DNA of 9,074 bases, taken from the NCBI GenBank assembly GCA_021821425.1, contig JAKACL010000110.1, positions 1-9,074 on the forward strand, read 5' to 3'. Shown one piece after another: positions 1 through 5,973 of the stretch (its first letter is position 1; each line of letters opens with the position of its first letter). The position numbers and the translations under genes are program-made. The DNA comes from Pseudomonadota bacterium. Lineage in GTDB: Bacteria; Pseudomonadota; Gammaproteobacteria; Burkholderiales; Thiobacillaceae. The notes below the pieces were generated by a model. The model searched no databases and was not told the DNA's origin. It saw only the letters and a program-made list of their open reading frames with translations.

Positions 1-336
1 GGCGCCGAAGGAAAAGCCGGCCAGCGCCCACGGCAGGCCGGGGTAGCTCGCCTCGACGAAGCGGGCGACTGCCAGCAGATCGTCGGTCTCACCTACACCG
101 GCGTCGAATGTTCCGTCGCTCATGCCGACGCCGCGAAAGTTCGGCCGCACGCTGACCCAGCCGGCCTCGTTGGCGGCCTTGGCGAGCGTGGTCACCACCT
201 TGTTGTCGAGGCTGCCGCCGTGCAGCGGATGCGGGTGGGCGACCAGCAGCAGGCCGCGGCGTTCGGTCTCGGGGTCGTCGATCACGGTTTCCAGCTTGCC
301 GACGGAAACCGGGATGCGCAGCTTGAAGCGTTTCAT
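1..336 (-). CDS. Alpha/beta hydrolase, 3' end beyond window edge
   Basis: This is the N-terminal 112 residues of an alpha/beta-hydrolase-fold protein; the rest lies beyond the left edge. The visible part starts MKRFKLRIPVSVGKLET. It then shows an HPHPLHGGS segment (residues 34-42), where the oxyanion-hole region of this fold is expected, an RPNFRGVGMSDG segment (64-75) typical of the COG2945-like small hydrolases, and the nucleophile elbow G-F-S-F-G at 107-111, with Ser109 as the expected catalytic nucleophile. The acid and histidine of the triad are not in view. No signal peptide is seen, so the protein is probably cytoplasmic. Substrate cannot be told; family members are usually annotated as esterases or simply as hydrolases. 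It begins 10 bases after the ferredoxin gene ends, on the same strand, so it is probably the third gene of that small operon. The start is the only ATG that fits this spacing; there is no strong ribosome binding site. Confidence 0.88.
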   Translation of the reverse strand, partial: MKRFKLRIPVSVGKLETVIDDPETERRGLLLVAHPHPLHGGSLDNKVVTTLAKAANEAGWVSVRPNFRGVGMSDGTFDAGVGETDDLLAVARFVEASYPGLPWALAGFSFGA

Positions 337-346
337 TGCGCTCGCT

Positions 347-664
347 TCACTTCAGTCGCAGGCGTTCGACGATCTGCCCCTTTTTAAGGTGGGATTCGAA
401 AATCTCGTCGATGTCGGATTCGTCCACATAGGTGTACCAGACGCCTTCGGGGTAGACCACCAGCAGCGGACCCTCATCGCAGCGATCCATGCAGCCGGCG
501 CTATTGATGCGGCATTTGCCCTCGCCATTGAGGTGGGCGTTTTTGGTCTTCTTCTTCAGATAGTCGCGCATCTGCTGGCCGCCCGAAGCGCCGCAGCATT
601 TGGCGCCATCCTCGCGCTGGTTGGTGCAGAAAAAGACGTGGTGCTTGTAATAAGGGTCGGTCAT
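347..664 (-). CDS. Thioredoxin-like [2Fe-2S] ferredoxin, 105 aa
   Basis: This is a small soluble electron carrier of the thioredoxin-fold [2Fe-2S] ferredoxin family, the same fold as Aquifex Fd and the NuoE C-terminal domain. The signature N-terminus is YYKHHVFFCTNQR. Cysteines fall at 13, 23, 24, 51, 58 and 62. The likely cluster ligands are Cys13, one of Cys23/24, and Cys58 and Cys62 in the G-C-M-D-R-C-D-E-G-P segment (57-66). The end is the usual acidic/hydrophobic stretch. I place the start at the ATG at 664, giving MTDPYYKHH, rather than at an in-frame ATG 12 codons upstream, for two reasons: this matches family N-termini, and the ATG overlaps the upstream stop as ATGA, which suggests translational coupling. 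The gene sits between the MazG-like gene and the hydrolase, all on one strand. The redox partner is unknown. Confidence 0.93.
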   Translation of the reverse strand: MTDPYYKHHVFFCTNQREDGAKCCGASGGQQMRDYLKKKTKNAHLNGEGKCRINSAGCMDRCDEGPLLVVYPEGVWYTYVDESDIDEIFESHLKKGQIVERLRLK

Positions 665-1029
665 TGCGAAAGGTCCGTGTATTTGAGGGCGTTGCCGCAC
701 GCCTTGTCGACTGGGTATTTGCGCGCGTTGATCGCCAGTTTGTCGGCCGCGGCCTCAAGCAGGTCGATGTCCAGCAGGTCGGCCAGCCGGGTCAGGTAGA
801 TCAGCACGTCGGCGATTTCCTGGCGCACCGCCTCGCGCTGCTCGGCGTTCAGCTGCTGGCTTTGCTCCGGGGTCAGCCACTGGAAGGGCTCCAGCAGTTC
901 TGCCGCTTCCACCGAGAGTGCCATCACGAGATTCTTCGGCGTGTGGTAGCGTTCCCACGCGCGGGCTTCGGCGAACGCCCGGATATGCTGGCGCAGGGTG
1001 TCGAGACTGTCGATCGCGTGCGGGTTCAT
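661..1029 (-). CDS. MazG-like nucleotide pyrophosphohydrolase, about 122 aa
   Basis: This is an all-alpha NTP pyrophosphohydrolase of the MazG-like/RS21-C6 (dCTPase-like) group, which hydrolyses nucleoside triphosphates to monophosphate and pyrophosphate, often cleaning modified nucleotides from the pool. The metal-binding signature is visible: E41-A-A-E44 in a V-E-A-A-E-L-L-E helix, then E71-I-A-D74 in E-I-A-D-V-L-I-Y-L. The C-terminus carries a K-L-A-I-N-A-R-K-Y-P-V segment (97-107) typical of the family. The single domain and length (about 120 residues) fit the small MazG-like proteins, not the two-domain MazG. I chose the ATG at 1029 (MNPHAIDSL); another in-frame ATG three codons upstream at 1038 is nearly as plausible, and neither has a clear Shine-Dalgarno sequence. 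It is the first gene of the minus-strand group and overlaps the ferredoxin start by 4 bases. The exact nucleotide preferred cannot be read from the sequence. Confidence 0.92.
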   Translation of the reverse strand: MNPHAIDSLDTLRQHIRAFAEARAWERYHTPKNLVMALSVEAAELLEPFQWLTPEQSQQLNAEQREAVRQEIADVLIYLTRLADLLDIDLLEAAADKLAINARKYPVDKACGNALKYTDLSQ

Positions 1030-1063
1030 GGGGCGCATGATACCGCGCCGGGCGGCGAGCTTA

Positions 1064-1087
1064 CGACAGGCTTGTCGGACGGCCGAC
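1064..1087. promoter_or_regulatory. Overlapping inverted repeats, possible activator site
   Basis: Two inverted repeats share a half-site. CGACA (1064-1068) pairs with TGTCG (1073-1077) across a 4-base gap, and GTCGG (1074-1078) pairs with CCGAC (1083-1087) across a 4-base gap. The block lies about 65-90 bases upstream of the proposed sigma-54 -24 element, a usual distance for an enhancer-binding-protein site. It could equally act on the minus-strand MazG-like gene, which begins 35 bases away. The region is GC-rich, so short repeats arise by chance; the functional reading is an inference. Confidence 0.3.
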
Positions 1088-1151
1088 GCCCGGCTCATGG
1101 CCGGACCGGTTCCGCCCACGCCGGCCCGCGGCCGCATGGCCGCGCACCGGC

Positions 1152-1167
1152 TGGTCCGGGGATTGCT
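1152..1167 (+). promoter_or_regulatory. Candidate sigma-54 promoter for the exopolysaccharide operon
   Basis: The sequence TGGTCCG-GGGA-TTGCT matches the sigma-54 consensus TGGCACG-N4-TTGCW at 10 of 12 defined positions. The essential GG (1153-1154) and GC (1165-1166) have the correct spacing, and the -12 box is perfect. The two mismatches are the C and A after TGG. Transcription would begin near 1178, leaving a leader of about 74 bases before the export lipoprotein gene. A perfect 10-base palindrome, GCTTATAAGC (1165-1174), covers the -12 box and the start region and could affect melting or bind a regulator. No convincing sigma-70 pair was found for this gene. Confidence 0.6.
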
Positions 1168-1238
1168 TATAAGCTTGTCTGTTGGCGCCAGTTTCCGGTT
1201 CGCTCTGGCATAATGCGGACGGATTAACTGCATATTAA

Positions 1239-1246
1239 AGGGAGGG
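1239..1246 (+). promoter_or_regulatory. Ribosome binding site that fixes the export gene start
   Basis: AGGGAGGG is a strong Shine-Dalgarno sequence, with its core six bases upstream of the ATG at 1252. An in-frame GTG at 1246 uses the last base of this motif and so cannot be initiated by it. This selects the ATG as the start. Confidence 0.8.
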
Positions 1247-1251
1247 TGGAC

Positions 1252-1875
1252 ATGTTTACGATCCAGAAGCAACTCGCGGGTGTCGGTTTGGTATTGGCCG
1301 TGACGGCGATGGCAGGCTGTTCCAGCACGCCGACGTATCCCCCCGCGCCCGCGCAGACGGGCAGTTACGACTGGAACTATCTGGTCGGCCCGGGCGATTC
1401 GGTCCAGGTGTTCGTATGGCGCAATCCCGAAGTGTCGGGCAGCTTCCCGGTGCGCCCCGACGGCAAGATGACCATGAACCTGGTCGAGGACCTGCAGGCT
1501 TCGGGCAAGACCCCCTCCCAGCTCGCGCGCGACATCGAGAAAGCGCTCTCCAAATACATTCAGGAACCCATCGTCACCGTCATCGTCGCCGGCGGCATCG
1601 GTCCGTTCGACCAGCAGATTCGCGTCGTGGGCGAAGCGGCCAAGCCGCAGGCGCTGAACTACCGCGAAAAAATGAGCCTGATCGACCTGATGATCGCGGT
1701 TGGCGGACTGACCGATTTCGCGGCCGGCAACAAGGCCTACATCCTGCGCACCGTCGACGGCAAGCAGGAACGTCTCGGCGTCCGCCTGGAGGACCTGCTG
1801 AGAGGCGGCGACACCACGGCCAACGTCGACATGCGCCCGGGCGATGTGCTGGTGGTGCCCGAAAGCCTGTTCTAA
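1252..1875 (+). CDS. XrtA-type polysaccharide export lipoprotein (OPX family)
   Basis: This is an outer-membrane polysaccharide export (Wza-like, OPX) lipoprotein of 207 residues, expected to form the periplasmic/outer-membrane channel for exopolysaccharide. A lipoprotein signal peptide is clear: hydrophobic LAGVGLVLAVTAMAG and the lipobox M-A-G-C, with lipidated Cys23. A Poly_export domain begins at Y43-L-V-G-P-G-D-S and runs to about 120, including the V-R-P-D-G-K segment. An SLBB-type domain follows (about 125-207), ending N-V-D-M-R-P-G-D-V-L-V-V-P-E-S-L-F. It is far shorter than E. coli Wza (about 380 residues), with one SLBB repeat and no room for the C-terminal amphipathic helix that crosses the outer membrane in Wza. 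It is the first gene of the operon, preceded by a strong ribosome binding site and a candidate sigma-54 promoter, and followed by an intrinsic terminator. The family assignment is firm; the XrtA subtype follows from its neighbours. Confidence 0.93.
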   Translation: MFTIQKQLAGVGLVLAVTAMAGCSSTPTYPPAPAQTGSYDWNYLVGPGDSVQVFVWRNPEVSGSFPVRPDGKMTMNLVEDLQASGKTPSQLARDIEKALSKYIQEPIVTVIVAGGIGPFDQQIRVVGEAAKPQALNYREKMSLIDLMIAVGGLTDFAAGNKAYILRTVDGKQERLGVRLEDLLRGGDTTANVDMRPGDVLVVPESLF

Positions 1876-1883
1876 CTGTATGT

Positions 1884-1907
1884 GCGCCGCGGAACGCGGC
1901 GCTTTTT
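1884..1907 (+). terminator. Intrinsic terminator or attenuator between the first two operon genes
   Basis: A perfect 8-base-pair stem, GCGCCGCG (1884-1891) pairing with CGCGGCGC (1895-1902), closes a three-base GAA loop and is followed at once by TTTTT (1903-1907). This is a textbook Rho-independent terminator. It sits 8 bases after the export gene's stop codon and 14 bases before the next start, inside what otherwise looks like one operon. It should reduce transcription of downstream genes relative to the export lipoprotein unless readthrough or antitermination occurs. Confidence 0.8.
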
Positions 1908-1921
1908 GATGGACCGTCCGC

Positions 1922-3457
1922 ATGGATCAAGTACTGCAACAACTTCTGGGGTATGCCAAGGCCTCCTGGCGACGCCGCTGGTGGGGCGTGGTCGTGGCCT
2001 GGCTGGTCTGCATCGTTGGCTGGACCTGGGTGATGACGATTCCCGATCGCTATGAGGCGTCGGCGCGCGTCTATGTGGACACGCAAAGCCTGCTGAAGCC
2101 CCTGCTGACAGGCCTGACGGTCGCCCCCGACGTCGACCAGCAGATCAAGCTGATGACGCGACAGCTGGTCAGCCGGCCCACCCTGGAAAAAGTGGCCCGC
2201 ATGACCGATCTCGACGTCAAGGCCAAAACGCCTGAGCAGACCGAAGCCATGCTGAACGGCCTGGCCGGCAAGATCTCCATCGCCGACGCGGGCCGCGAAA
2301 ACCTCTATACCATCAGCTACCAGGACGCCAATCCCGATCTGGCGAAGAAGGTCGTGCAGTCGCTGCTGACCATTTTTGTCGAGACCAGCCTCGGCAAGAC
2401 GCGACAGGACATTTCCAGCTCGGCGCGCTTCATCGAGGAGCAACTGCAGCAGTACCAGCAAAAACTGGTGGATGGCGAAAATGCGCTGACCGAATTCAAG
2501 CGCAAGCACATCGGCATGATGCCGGGGCAGGGCGGCGACTATTACGCCAAGCTGGCCGAGACGACGGCGCAGCTGCGACAGGCCCAGCTTGAGCAGCAGG
2601 AAGCGATCAATCGTCGCAATCAGCTCAAGCGCCAGCTGGCCGACGAGGAGCCTGAGCTCGACGCTGCCGCCGCGGCGGTGTCGACCCACAGCGAAATAGA
2701 CGGTCGCATCCAGGCGCTGGAAAAGCAGATGGACCAGCTGCGTTTGCAATACACGGACCTACACCCCGATATCCAGGCGACCAAGCGCCTGATCGAGAAG
2801 CTGGAAGCGCAGAAGAAGATCGATCTCGCCGACCGCAAGGCCGACCCGGCCGGCTCCAAAATCCAGAATCCGGTCTATCAGCAGCTCACCATCGCCATTG
2901 CCGAGGCGGATGCCACGGTGTCCTCGCTGGGTGCGCGCGTGGCCGAGTATCAGCGCCGCTATGGCGAATTGCGCGCTGCGTCCAACATGATTCCCCAGGT
3001 GGAGCAGGAATACACCCAGCTGATGCGCGACTACGAGGTCTATCGCCAGAACTACGACGCCCTGCTGAAGCGGCGCGAGTCGGTCACCATGTCGGGCGAG
3101 GTCGAGAGCAAGACCGACACCGTCGACTTCCGTGTAATCGATCCGCCCTTCGTGCCGAGCCATCCGGCGTTCCCCAACCGCCCGCTGCTGCTGTCGCTGG
3201 TGGCGCTGGGCGGGCTGGGCGCCGGCGTTGCCGTCGCCTTCCTGCTGAGCCAGCTGCGGCGTACCGTCACCGATCGCCGCGTGCTGCGCGAACTGACCGG
3301 CCTGCCGTTGCTGGGCGCCGTGTCGCGGGTTGAGACCGACGAAACCCGTCGGCGCAAGCGCAAGGGTCTGCTGACCTATCTGGCCACGCTGGGCAGTCTG
3401 ATTGCCGCCTACGGCGCGGTGATGATCCTGCAGATGGTCGTTTCGCGGGCAGGGTAG
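1922..3457 (+). CDS. XrtA-type polysaccharide chain-length determinant
   Basis: This 511-residue inner-membrane co-polymerase (Wzz/GNVR superfamily) is expected to set polysaccharide chain length and to bridge to the export lipoprotein. The N-terminus is cytoplasmic with R-R-R-W-W, then transmembrane helix 1 (about 22-41), then the family hallmark P-D-R-Y-E-A-S-A-R-V-Y-V-D-T-Q-S. A long periplasmic coiled-coil region follows (about 165-250 and 257-302), and a GNVR-type segment leads to the proline-rich D407-P-P-F-V-P-S-H-P motif. Helix 2 is at about 422-445, and a third hydrophobic helix ends the protein (about 482-507). There is no kinase domain; that function is in the next gene, the split arrangement common outside enterobacteria. 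Length matches the XrtA-cluster subfamily as I know it. Only a weak GGA at 1911-1913 serves as ribosome binding site, directly after the terminator, so expression may be low compared with the first gene. Confidence 0.94.
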   Translation: MDQVLQQLLGYAKASWRRRWWGVVVAWLVCIVGWTWVMTIPDRYEASARVYVDTQSLLKPLLTGLTVAPDVDQQIKLMTRQLVSRPTLEKVARMTDLDVKAKTPEQTEAMLNGLAGKISIADAGRENLYTISYQDANPDLAKKVVQSLLTIFVETSLGKTRQDISSSARFIEEQLQQYQQKLVDGENALTEFKRKHIGMMPGQGGDYYAKLAETTAQLRQAQLEQQEAINRRNQLKRQLADEEPELDAAAAAVSTHSEIDGRIQALEKQMDQLRLQYTDLHPDIQATKRLIEKLEAQKKIDLADRKADPAGSKIQNPVYQQLTIAIAEADATVSSLGARVAEYQRRYGELRAASNMIPQVEQEYTQLMRDYEVYRQNYDALLKRRESVTMSGEVESKTDTVDFRVIDPPFVPSHPAFPNRPLLLSLVALGGLGAGVAVAFLLSQLRRTVTDRRVLRELTGLPLLGAVSRVETDETRRRKRKGLLTYLATLGSLIAAYGAVMILQMVVSRAG

Positions 3458-3465
3458 GAGAAAGC

Positions 3466-4416
3466 ATGAGCATTATTGAAAAAGCAGCCGGTAAGATCGG
3501 CGCCGGTGGTTCTCAGCAAGCGCACGCTCCGGAGGGTGAAAAAGCCCCCGATCAAAACGCCAGCCTGATCGAGAACGCGCTCAACAAACAGCGCACTGCC
3601 GGCCACGCCGCGCCTTTTGTCGCCACCCCGGTCGAGCCGATGTTCAGTCCGCAGGATGCCGAAGGCGTGCTGGAAGGCAACAGCCAGATCCAGTCGATCA
3701 ACCTGGCGCGCCTGCACCGCATGGGGGTGGTATCGCCGGACGCCGAGAAGAGCCAGATCGCCGAGGAGTTTCGCATCATCAAGCGCCCGTTGATCGCCAA
3801 CGCGTTCGGTCAGGGCACTGCGCGGGTCAAGAACGGCAATCTCATCATGGTGACCAGCTCGCTGCCGGGCGAAGGCAAGAGCTTCTGCGCGATCAACCTG
3901 GCCATTTCGATGGCGATGGAAATGGATCGCACCGTCCTGCTGATCGACGCCGACGTCGCCAAGCCGCGCGTGCCGGAATACCTGGGCATCCATGCCGACA
4001 AGGGGCTGCTCGACGTGCTGCAGGACAAGGACCTCAAGCTGTCCGACGTGCTGATCCGCACCGATATCGCCAAGCTGACGGTGCTGCCGGCCGGCCGCAC
4101 CTACAAGCGCGCCACCGAACTGCTGGCGAGCGCGGCGATGACCCGCCTGGTCGAGGACATCGGCAACCGCTACCCGGACCGCATCATCCTGTTCGATTCA
4201 CCGCCGCTTCTGGCGACCAGCGAATCGAGCGTGCTGGCCACCCACATGGGACAGATCGTCATGGTGGTGGAAGCCGAAAAGACCTCGCAGGATGCCGTGC
4301 GCGAAGCGCTCAGCCACATCCAGTCATGCGAGGTGGTGGGCATGCTGCTGAACAAGACCACGCCAACCCCGGGCGCAGACTACTACTATGGCTACTATGG
4401 CAGTTACGGCAAATAA
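3466..4416 (+). CDS. XrtA-associated tyrosine autokinase (BY-kinase)
   Basis: This is a 316-residue cytoplasmic bacterial tyrosine kinase that partners with the chain-length determinant; cycles of autophosphorylation are thought to drive assembly of the export complex. The N-terminal 98 residues are variable. E100-x2-R103-x2-K106 resembles the EX2RX2R oligomerisation motif, with Lys for the last Arg. The P-loop is S-S-L-P-G-E-G-K138-S (131-139). Walker A' is V-L-L-I-D161-A-D163 and Walker B is I-I-L-F-D244-S-P-P (240-247). The C-terminus is a tyrosine cluster with six tyrosines at 306, 307, 308, 310, 311 and 314, the expected autophosphorylation sites. A good ribosome binding site (AGGAG, 3456-3460) overlaps the previous stop codon, and the gap is 8 bases. 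The last codons overlap the start of the beta-barrel gene. All catalytic motifs look intact. Confidence 0.95.
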   Translation: MSIIEKAAGKIGAGGSQQAHAPEGEKAPDQNASLIENALNKQRTAGHAAPFVATPVEPMFSPQDAEGVLEGNSQIQSINLARLHRMGVVSPDAEKSQIAEEFRIIKRPLIANAFGQGTARVKNGNLIMVTSSLPGEGKSFCAINLAISMAMEMDRTVLLIDADVAKPRVPEYLGIHADKGLLDVLQDKDLKLSDVLIRTDIAKLTVLPAGRTYKRATELLASAAMTRLVEDIGNRYPDRIILFDSPPLLATSESSVLATHMGQIVMVVEAEKTSQDAVREALSHIQSCEVVGMLLNKTTPTPGADYYYGYYGSYGK

Positions 4417-5959
4417 GCATCGTCCGCGTGGCGCCGGCCCGGCGCTTGCGCTTCCCTTCCTGGTGCTGGCGTGTGCGCCGTCGGCACAGGCCCTCGACTG
4501 GCGTCTCGAGCCCAATGTCCGGGCGTCGGCCACCTACACCGACAATGCCAACAGCAGCGCCACCGATCCGCAAGACGCGCTGATCCTGACCGTGACGCCG
4601 GGTTTCAGCCTGCGCTCGGAGGGGTCGCGCCGGGTGCAGGCCAGTCTGCAATACGGCTTGACCGCCGTCTCGCGTTTCGGCGAAGACAACAGCAACGATC
4701 TCTATCATCGCCTCAGTGGCATCGGCAAGGCCGAGCTGGTCGAGGATTTCCTGTTCATCGACGGCAGCGCCCACATTTCTCAGGAGCTGATTTCTTTGCT
4801 CGGCCCCACTGCCGACGCCGAGACCAACGACAGCAACCGTACCACGGTCGGCACCTATTCGATCAGCCCCTATATCCAGCAGCGTTTGGGCACCTTTGCC
4901 AACGCGCTGGTGCGCTACACCAACAGCGGGGCGATTTTCGAGAACAACACCGCCGCCAATTCCAGCATCAATTCGCTCGCGGCGCGGCTGAATAGCGGCA
5001 CCCGGTTCACCGACCTGAGCTGGGCGCTCGATTACTCCATCCGCAAGGCGGAAAACCGCAAGGCCGCCACCACTGCGGCCAATTCGGACACCACCTTCGA
5101 GCGCGCCAGCGCAACCGTGGGGTATGCGCTGACGCGGAAGTTCCGGCTGTTCGGCACCGTCGGCCAGGACTGGAACGACTACCTCAGCACGACCGACACC
5201 GATGGTTCGTTCTACAGTGCGGGCTTCGGCTGGTCGCCCACGCGCCGAACCAGCGTCGAGGCTTCTGCAGGTAAACGTTATTTCGGCGACACCTTCAGCT
5301 TTTCCGGCAGCCATCGCACCCGCATGACGCGCTGGACGGTACGCTATTCCGAAGATGTCAGCGATATTACGCAGCAGTTCCTTGAACAAACCAGCCGTAT
5401 CTTCTGGGATTGCAATGGAACGCTCGTAGAAGCCCAGCAAAATCCCGGTGCTTGTGTGGGGCCGATCACGGCGGGTCAGTTGGCGCTTTTTTTCGCCGAC
5501 TACGGCTTTTCGACCGCCGATCTGGTTGCAGCGGGTTTGCTGAACGTCGCAAGCGCCAATGGCGTTTACATCATCAAGAGCCTGACCGCGGGCGTGACAT
5601 GGGACATCGGCCGCCTGGAATTCGGGTTGTCGGCGCAGGATACCCGGCGTCTCTATCAGGCGCTCGGCGACGCGGAGGACCATATCCAGGGGGTCACGGG
5701 TTCGGTCAGCTACCGGATGACGCCCCGGACCATGGCCAGCGGCAGCCTGTCGCTGACACGCACAAGCATCGACAGTCTGCTCACGCCGGGCGCGGCGCGC
5801 GAGGACGACCGGATGATCCTGAGCCTCGGCCTCAACCACCGCTTTGCCGAGAAGCTCAACGGTGCGCTGACATTACGCCACACCCAACGGGATTCGAACG
5901 CGCCCAATTCGGACTACGACGTCAACAGCATCACGGCGACGGTCAACATGGGCTTCTGA
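4388..5959 (+). CDS. XrtA/PEP-CTERM-associated outer-membrane beta-barrel protein
   Basis: This is a 523-residue predicted outer-membrane beta-barrel of a family found next to XrtA exopolysaccharide genes, with no proven biochemical role. An N-terminal Sec signal has basic K-H-R-P-R, then a hydrophobic core ending A-P-S-A-Q-A, with likely cleavage after Ala35. The mature start L-D-W-R-L-E-P-N-V-R-A-S-A-T-Y-T-D-N is typical of the family. The rest is rich in alternating polar/aromatic strands (for example Y-S-I-S-P-Y-I-Q-Q-R-L and W-T-V-R-Y-S-E-D), and the protein ends I-T-A-T-V-N-M-G-F, a terminal-Phe signal for barrel insertion. Residues about 338-385 form a non-strand insert holding the only two cysteines of the mature chain (Cys342, Cys356). 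The start may be the ATG at 4388 or that at 4397; both lie inside the kinase gene, without a ribosome binding site, implying translational coupling. Cys29 is not in a good lipobox. A role as secretion pore is inferred. Confidence 0.88.
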   Translation: MATMAVTANKHRPRGAGPALALPFLVLACAPSAQALDWRLEPNVRASATYTDNANSSATDPQDALILTVTPGFSLRSEGSRRVQASLQYGLTAVSRFGEDNSNDLYHRLSGIGKAELVEDFLFIDGSAHISQELISLLGPTADAETNDSNRTTVGTYSISPYIQQRLGTFANALVRYTNSGAIFENNTAANSSINSLAARLNSGTRFTDLSWALDYSIRKAENRKAATTAANSDTTFERASATVGYALTRKFRLFGTVGQDWNDYLSTTDTDGSFYSAGFGWSPTRRTSVEASAGKRYFGDTFSFSGSHRTRMTRWTVRYSEDVSDITQQFLEQTSRIFWDCNGTLVEAQQNPGACVGPITAGQLALFFADYGFSTADLVAAGLLNVASANGVYIIKSLTAGVTWDIGRLEFGLSAQDTRRLYQALGDAEDHIQGVTGSVSYRMTPRTMASGSLSLTRTSIDSLLTPGAAREDDRMILSLGLNHRFAEKLNGALTLRHTQRDSNAPNSDYDVNSITATVNMGF

Positions 5960-5973
5960 TCGTTTTTCCGGCA

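Larger units (their letters stand above)
1030..1251. other. Divergent intergenic region, 222 bases
   Basis: This is the spacer between the divergent MazG-like and export-lipoprotein genes, and it holds the control signals for both sides. Going rightward it contains the overlapping inverted repeats near 1064-1087, a GC-rich stretch with no evident site (1090-1150), the candidate sigma-54 promoter, a short AT-richer leader (1209-1239) and the ribosome binding site of the export gene. I could not identify a convincing minus-strand promoter or an IHF-like site, and no small gene or RNA gene is supported. Confidence 0.7.

Noticed and set aside
662..700. Longer ferredoxin starting at the upstream ATG (698-700)
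   Set aside because: The extra 12 residues fall within the MazG-like coding region and do not match the family N-terminus. The ATGA overlap start gives the canonical M-T-D-P-Y-Y-K-H-H.
1209..1214. CATAAT as a sigma-70 -10 box for the export gene
   Set aside because: No acceptable -35 hexamer lies 16-18 bases upstream; the nearest TTGGCG is 21 bases away. The sigma-54 element upstream fits better.
1246..1254. GTG at 1246 as the start of the export lipoprotein
   Set aside because: It coincides with the end of the Shine-Dalgarno sequence, which is correctly spaced only for the ATG at 1252.
4310..5839. Minus-strand open frame of about 509 codons opposite the barrel gene
   Set aside because: It mirrors the codon structure of a well-supported plus-strand gene in GC-rich DNA. 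The translation is rich in Arg, Ala, Gly and Gln without any recognisable domain, and no ribosome binding site is evident.
5887..5900. GGATTCGAAC, resembling the complement of a tRNA T-loop
   Set aside because: It lies within the coding part of the barrel gene (residues R-D-S-N-A), and no acceptor, D or anticodon stems can be built around it.
5961..5967. T-run after the barrel gene as a terminator
   Set aside because: No stable GC stem precedes the T-run; the sequence before it is coding and does not fold into a convincing hairpin.
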